Source: Caldovatus sediminis (lineage in GTDB: Bacteria > Pseudomonadota > Alphaproteobacteria > Acetobacterales > Acetobacteraceae). From it: a DNA stretch of 64,000 bases. The position numbers and the translations under genes are program-made. The stretch spans positions 124,001 to 188,000 of the forward strand of contig NZ_BMKS01000006.1 in assembly GCF_014644455.1 (NCBI RefSeq). The letters are read 5' to 3'. The notes below the pieces were generated by a model, which worked only from the letters and a program-made list of their open reading frames with translations, did no database searches and was not told the DNA's origin. Shown here in pieces: positions 59,925-64,000 of the stretch. How positions within the stretch are numbered: position 1 is the first letter of the stretch; every line of letters starts with the position of its first letter.

Positions 59925-60277
59925 GACGGCGCGTCTCCCGGATTGCGTTGCCGTCTGCATAGCGCGCGCGCGGCCGGGGGGCCAACGGCGAATGGCCGGG
60001 GAGCGGTCGGGGACGGGAGAAGAGGGCGGCGCGCCATGGCTGGCGCGCCGCGAGTTGGGGGAGGAAACGTCCAGGATACCCTCCGGACCGCCGCGGCGGC
60101 CCGAACTGGACAGCGGTCGGATAACGCGCGGGGCGGGGCGCGGGCTTTGATCCACCGCAAGGGCTCCACCGAATGTGCGCGGCAGCACGGCCCGCGCTTG
60201 CGGAGGAACCGGCTTGTCGCGCGACCCCGACCGGGGGTTTGCTGGTGCCCCGACAGGGACAGGGAGGGAGACCGATC
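59925..60277. other. 353-base divergent region between the Bug gene and phaB
   Basis: No gene seen. It should hold the promoters of both flanking genes. The palindrome CCGCCGCGGCGG lies near 60088. Downstream of it the sequence around 60150 is promoter-like only in a loose sense (TTGATC), and I cannot assign a -10. Confidence 0.3.
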
Positions 60278-61000
60278 ATGGCACGCGTCGCACTCGTCAC
60301 CGGCGGTCAGCGCGGCATCGGCGCGGCGATCAGCGAGGCGCTGAAGGCCGCCGGGCGGAAGGTGGTCGCCAGCTATGCCGGGAACGACGCCGCCGCGCAG
60401 GCCTTCACCGCGCGCACCGGCATCCCCTGCTACAAGTTCGACGTCGCCGACTTCGCCGAGTGCGAGGCGGCGGTGCGGCGGATCGAGGTCGAGGTCGGCC
60501 CGATCGAGATCCTGGTGAACAACGCCGGCATCACCCGCGACGCCACGATGAAGCGCATGACGCGCGAGATGTGGGACGAGGTGATCGACACCGATCTCGG
60601 CTCCTGCTTCAACATGTGCAAGCTGGTGTGGGAGGGCATGACGGCGCGCAGGTTCGGGCGCATCGTCAACGTCAGCTCGATCAACGGCCAGGCGGGCCAG
60701 TTCGGCCAGGTCAACTACGCCGCGGCGAAATCGGGCATCCTCGGCTTCACCAAGTCGCTCGCGCAGGAGGGGGCGCGGTCCAACGTCACGGTGAACACCA
60801 TCGCGCCGGGGTACGTGGACACGGAGATGGTGCGCGCCGTGCCGGAGGACGTGCTGCAGAAGATCATCGCGCGCATCCCCGTCGGCCGGCTCGGGCGGGC
60901 GGAGGACATCGCCCGCGGCGTGGTGTTCCTGACCGCCGACGAGGCCGACTTCATCACCGGATCAACGCTATCCATCAACGGCGGGCAGCACATGTACTGA
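60278..61000 (+). CDS. phaB: acetoacetyl-CoA reductase
   Basis: 240-residue NADPH-dependent short-chain dehydrogenase, probably PhaB, which makes (R)-3-hydroxybutyryl-CoA for polyhydroxybutyrate. Features: the nucleotide-binding GGQRGIGAA, NNAGITRDATMKRMTREMWD, the catalytic Ser in VNVSSINGQAG and YAAAK. The C-terminus ITGSTLSINGGQHMY is the family end. GGGAGGGAG lies before the ATG. No phaC or phaA is in the window, so it may act with distant genes. Confidence 0.9.
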   Translation: MARVALVTGGQRGIGAAISEALKAAGRKVVASYAGNDAAAQAFTARTGIPCYKFDVADFAECEAAVRRIEVEVGPIEILVNNAGITRDATMKRMTREMWDEVIDTDLGSCFNMCKLVWEGMTARRFGRIVNVSSINGQAGQFGQVNYAAAKSGILGFTKSLAQEGARSNVTVNTIAPGYVDTEMVRAVPEDVLQKIIARIPVGRLGRAEDIARGVVFLTADEADFITGSTLSINGGQHMY

Positions 61001-61098
61001 GTCGCGCGACGGCGGCCGTCGCCGGCGGGCTTCCGCACGGCGGAAGCGGGCCGCGGCGGCCGCGACGCGCGCCCCCGCCGCCCGGCGCCCGGGCGCCG

Positions 61099-61896
61099 TC
61101 AGCCGAGCAGCTGCTCCAGCGTCGCGTCCGCGACGCCGGCGAGGAACACCTGCCCTGGGCCCCCGCTCCAGCCCAGCCGCGTTCCGGCCACGCCGTCGAG
61201 CTCGTCGGCCATCACCCACGCCTCGCCGGCGGTCGGGCCGAGCAGGACGACGCGATCCACCCCCACCTCGAAATCGGCGATGACGTTCTCGCCGCGCTGC
61301 CAGGTCCGGAAGAGGAAGGTGTCGGCGCCTTCGCCGCCGGCGAGCAGGTCCGAGCCCGCGCCGCCGTCGAGCAGGTCGTCGCCGAGGCCGCCCTCGATCG
61401 AGTCGTCCCCCGGACCGCCGCGGATCGTGTCGTCGCCCCGGTTGCCGAGGATAATGTCGTTCCCGGCGCCGCTGGTCAGCAGGTCGTCGTCGCTCACGCC
61501 GGAGAACCGGATGTCGTTCACCCCGCCGATGAGGTAGTCGTCGCCGGCGCCGCCGTGCACGGTGTCGCCGCCGATCGCACCGAGCAGCGTGTCGTTCCCG
61601 ACCCCGCCGAAGATCAGGTCGTTGCCGGCGCCGCCATCGGCGCGGTCGTCGCCGGCGCCGGCGCGGAGGGTGTCGCCGAGATTGCCGAAGGGCATGAAGG
61701 GCGAGGTCGGGAAGCCGCCGTAGAGCACGTCGTCGCCGGCGCCGCCGACGAGGAGGTTGCCGCCCTCGCCGCCCCAGACCGTGTCCGGTCCGCCGCGGCC
61801 GATCAGGACATCGTCGCCTGCGAGGCCCTTGATCAGGTCCGGTCCCATGGTGCCGGTGAGGCTGTCCGCCGCGGTGGTCCCGATGAGGATGGCCAT
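61099..61896 (-). CDS. RTX (hemolysin-type) calcium-binding repeat protein
   Basis: 265 residues made almost wholly of RTX nonapeptide repeats (GGxGxDxLx), for instance GGAGDDVLYGG, GGAGNDLIFGG and GGPGDDSIEGGLGDDLLDGG. The last part (ADTFLFR to NVIADFEVGVDRVVL) is the usual end of RTX proteins. There is no classical signal peptide, in line with type I secretion through a C-terminal signal. No type I secretion genes are nearby. The start lies 65 bases downstream of an AT-rich palindrome. The role could be surface layer, adhesin or enzyme carrier, and no catalytic domain is present. Confidence 0.9.
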   Translation of the reverse strand: MAILIGTTAADSLTGTMGPDLIKGLAGDDVLIGRGGPDTVWGGEGGNLLVGGAGDDVLYGGFPTSPFMPFGNLGDTLRAGAGDDRADGGAGNDLIFGGVGNDTLLGAIGGDTVHGGAGDDYLIGGVNDIRFSGVSDDDLLTSGAGNDIILGNRGDDTIRGGPGDDSIEGGLGDDLLDGGAGSDLLAGGEGADTFLFRTWQRGENVIADFEVGVDRVVLLGPTAGEAWVMADELDGVAGTRLGWSGGPGQVFLAGVADATLEQLLG

Positions 61897-62535
61897 GCCT
61901 GTCCTCTTCCTGGCCGCCCCCTTGGTCCTGTCGTGGCAGGAAGGGCGGTTACATTGATAGATTGAATATTAAGGGCAATATTCGATTAGTTATTATTAAA
62001 CGGTCTGGCGCCCGAAGGATCACCAACCGGTCGGACACAACGGCGCGAGAGCCGGCCGCCGGCTCTCACCCCATGCGCTCCGCCACCCCGCCGGGCCGCC
62101 TGCTGCGAGGACGCAGGTGACCGGGGGGCGGTCGGAAGGGCAGTAGCGCACGATCGCGCGACCCGGGCGCGGCCGGTGCCGCGCGGAGGTTCCCGTTCCC
62201 CGGTCGGGGCCTCCGAACCGCTGTCCGGAGGGCGGCAGCCGCCGCTTCGGTCCGACGCCCGTCACGGCTCGCAACCCTGGCGACCGTCGCGCGGGCACGA
62301 CCTGGCGGCCCCGTGGCGCCGACGCCGTGCCGTGCGAAGGGGCGGCGGAACGCCTCGGCGGACCAGGAGCGCCGGCGTGTCGCGCCGCCATGCGGCCCGG
62401 GGCGACGCGCTCGGGGCGACCCGCGGCTGGCGCATCGTTCAGGCGCGGCGGGGCAGAGCGACGCCGACCGGCGCCCCTCGCCTCGCGCGGGCGCGCCATC
62501 ACCACGGCCGGGTCGCCCGGGCCCGGCCGCCGTTC
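61897..62535. other. 639-base gap upstream of the RTX gene, with an AT-rich island
   Basis: Between about 61945 and 62015 the composition falls from roughly three quarters G+C to strongly AT-rich, with runs such as TTATTATTAA. The rest of the gap (62020-62535) is GC-rich with no gene I believe. The island probably contains the RTX promoter and operator. Confidence 0.6.
61961..61986. promoter_or_regulatory. AT-rich inverted repeat, candidate operator of the RTX gene
   Basis: ATTGAATATT (61961-61970) and AATATTCGAT (61977-61986) form arms with nine of ten positions matching around a 6-base centre; the inner seven bases (GAATATT/AATATTC) are perfect. It lies 65-90 bases before the RTX start on the minus strand. 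Its composition is wholly unlike its surroundings, as expected for a bound site or a silencer target. Confidence 0.5.
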
Positions 62536-64000
62536 CTATCCGCGCCGGACCGCGTGGGGCAGGAAGGCGCCGTTGTAGTAGGGGGTCACCGAGAGCGGCC
62601 GGCGCGCCGCATAGACGTAGGCGGGATGGTAGATCATGTGGATGATCGCGTCCTCGCCGATCGCGATCTCGGCGGCGCGGGCCAGCAGCGCGTTCCGCCT
62701 GGCGTCGTCCATCGTGGTCAGCGCCTCGGCGACCAGCGCGTCGGCGCGCGGGCTGGAGTGGCGCGTGCGGTTGGCGGTGCCGAGCCCGCGGTCGCGGTCG
62801 TAGGTGTGCACCAGCGCCCGATAGGCGTAGCTGACGTTGTCGGCGCCGTACTGCGCCGCCATCAGGCTGAAGGCCTGGCGCGCCGCCTGCGGGAAGTAGG
62901 CGGCGTTGGGCAGGGTCACGACCTCCGTCCGGACGCCGACCCGCGTCCAGAACTGCGCGATCGCCTGCGCCACCTTCTCGTCGTTCGGGTAGCGGTCGTT
63001 GGTGGCGTGCAGCGTCGCCCGGAAGCCGTTCGGGTAGCCGGCCTCGGCCAGCAGGCGGCGGGCCCGCTCCGGGTCGTAGGGCGCGACGCCGAGCGCGGCC
63101 GAGGTGCCGGGCGTGCCGGGCGGCAGCAGGTTGGAGGCCACCGTCGCGGCGCCCTCCATCACCCGGTCGACGATCGCGGCGCGGTTGATGGCGTAGGAGA
63201 GCGCCTGCCGCACCCGCACGTCCTTGAGCGGATTGCGCGTCATCGGCTGGCCGTTGGCGTCGCGGATGTGCGGCGTGACGTCGCGGTCCATGTCCATCGC
63301 CACGTACATCACGCGCATGCCGGCAGTCTGCGTGACGGTCAGCGCCTCGTCGCGCCGCAGCCGCGCGATGTCCTGCACCGTCACCTCGTCGATCGCCTGC
63401 ACGTCGCCGGCGAGCAGCGCGGCCACCCGGCTGGCGTCGGAGGGGATCACCCGGAACTGCGCCTCCTCGAAGGCGGGCGCCGGCCCGAACCAGTGCGGGT
63501 TGCGCCGCATGGCGACGAACTCGCCGAAGCGGTAGTCGCTCAGCGTATAGGGGCCGGAGAAGATCCGGACGCGGCCCGCGTTGAAGTCGGCGGTCCTCAG
63601 CTCCTCGCCCAGCGCCCTGGAGATGACCGCGATCTCGGCCATGTCCTCGGCCATGAACGGATAGGGCTCGGCGGTGTGCAGGTGGAGCGTCCCGGCGTCC
63701 TTCACCTCGACGCGGGTGATGGCGCGGACGAAGATGTGGTAGGCGCCGGCCGAGCCCTCGATCCGCGGCACGCGCCGCAGGCTGAAGGCCACGTCCTCGG
63801 CGGTGAGCGGGCTGCCGTCGCTGAACCGCGCGCCGGGGCGCAGCCGGAATTCCCAGACGCGCCCGTCGCCGATCGGCCGCCAGCTCTCGGCGACGCCGGG
63901 CTCGGCCTTGCCCTCGGGCGACATGCCGACGAGCCGGGCGTGCAGCGCGCGCAGCAGGTTCTGCTCGCCGGCCAGCCGGAAGTGCGGGTCCATGGAGGTC
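62536..64000 (-). CDS. peptide/nickel-type ABC transporter substrate-binding protein, N-terminus cut by window end
   Basis: The frame stays open to the window edge, so the first part of the gene, including the signal peptide, is missing. About 487 residues are present. It matches the SBP_bac_5 family: TSMDPHFRLAGEQNLL near the edge, VWEFRLRPGARFSDGSPLTAEDVAFSLRR and VRQALSYAINRAAIVDRVMEG are family-typical segments. It would bind a peptide or similar ligand in the periplasm for an ABC importer whose other genes are not in the window. Confidence 0.93.
   Translation of the reverse strand, partial: TSMDPHFRLAGEQNLLRALHARLVGMSPEGKAEPGVAESWRPIGDGRVWEFRLRPGARFSDGSPLTAEDVAFSLRRVPRIEGSAGAYHIFVRAITRVEVKDAGTLHLHTAEPYPFMAEDMAEIAVISRALGEELRTADFNAGRVRIFSGPYTLSDYRFGEFVAMRRNPHWFGPAPAFEEAQFRVIPSDASRVAALLAGDVQAIDEVTVQDIARLRRDEALTVTQTAGMRVMYVAMDMDRDVTPHIRDANGQPMTRNPLKDVRVRQALSYAINRAAIVDRVMEGAATVASNLLPPGTPGTSAALGVAPYDPERARRLLAEAGYPNGFRATLHATNDRYPNDEKVAQAIAQFWTRVGVRTEVVTLPNAAYFPQAARQAFSLMAAQYGADNVSYAYRALVHTYDRDRGLGTANRTRHSSPRADALVAEALTTMDDARRNALLARAAEIAIGEDAIIHMIYHPAYVYAARRPLSVTPYYNGAFLPHAVRRG

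Noticed and set aside
62020-62505. 161-codon minus-strand frame between the binding-protein gene and the AT-rich island
   Set aside because: Arg/Pro/Ala-rich low-complexity translation, no ribosome-binding site, no domain; typical chance frame.

Overview
The window looks like chromosomal DNA of a very GC-rich (by eye about three quarters G+C) alphaproteobacterium of the order Rhodospirillales, most likely Acetobacteraceae (Roseomonas and relatives). The reasons are the GcrA cell-cycle regulator with a GANTC site, a PetP/PetR-like MarR plus OmpR pair, a Rhodobacter-type PmtA methyltransferase, the DUF1285/Nudix/Cca and MoxR/DUF58/DUF4159 clusters, and the gene order rimP-nusA-ylxR-infB-rbfA-truB-rpsO-pnp. 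The genes are densely packed and many junctions are ATGA overlaps. I see no rRNA, tRNA, CRISPR array, insertion sequence, integrase or phage gene. This is mostly ordinary core chromosome with some accessory genes between the core blocks.

Layout, left half. 1-6.7 kb: the tail of an M16 peptidase-like gene, pgi, a cyanide-insensitive type bd oxidase (cydA/cydB plus a 38-residue DUF2474 subunit) and an SMP-30 lactonase. 6.7-20.3 kb: metK, trmB and the translation and RNA-decay superoperon rimP-nusA-ylxR/L7Ae-infB-rbfA-(yciA)-truB-rpsO, then a reversed stress-protein gene, then pnp. The rimP leader holds a clear promoter followed by an intrinsic-terminator-like attenuator. 20.4-28.4 kb: a nitronate monooxygenase-like protein with an added cysteine cluster, a lipoprotein lytic transglycosylase with a SPOR domain, an NDP-forming acyl-CoA synthetase, and a reversed glycosyltransferase/methyltransferase fusion. 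28.4-34.8 kb: a catabolic operon (two-subunit CoA-transferase, two acyl-CoA dehydrogenases, a crotonase-fold enzyme), then an EamA transporter and an amidase.

Layout, right half. 34.8-40.9 kb, minus strand: two tandem DUF488 genes, an MsbA-like ABC exporter, cca, a small membrane protein, a Nudix CoA pyrophosphatase and a DUF1285 protein. 41.0-48.8 kb: divergently, the MoxR AAA+ ATPase, DUF58, DUF4159 and VWA/GATase-like membrane proteins, with a LysE-family exporter inserted between the last two. This is the least understood multi-gene system in the window. 48.8-54.1 kb: a secreted ankyrin protein, CorA, an exported protein with an HExxH motif, a formamidase-family enzyme, gcrA and pmtA. 54.1-58.0 kb: a histidine kinase, response regulator and MarR operon divergent from ilvE. 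58.0-64.0 kb: a TauE-like permease, a Bug-type binding protein, phaB, an RTX calcium-binding protein preceded by a striking AT-rich palindromic island, and the C-terminal part of a peptide-type ABC transporter binding protein cut by the window end.

Family names come from recognising motifs in translated sequence; no database search was possible. Starts were chosen from ribosome-binding sites, family N-termini and overlap with neighbours, and alternatives are given where they matter.
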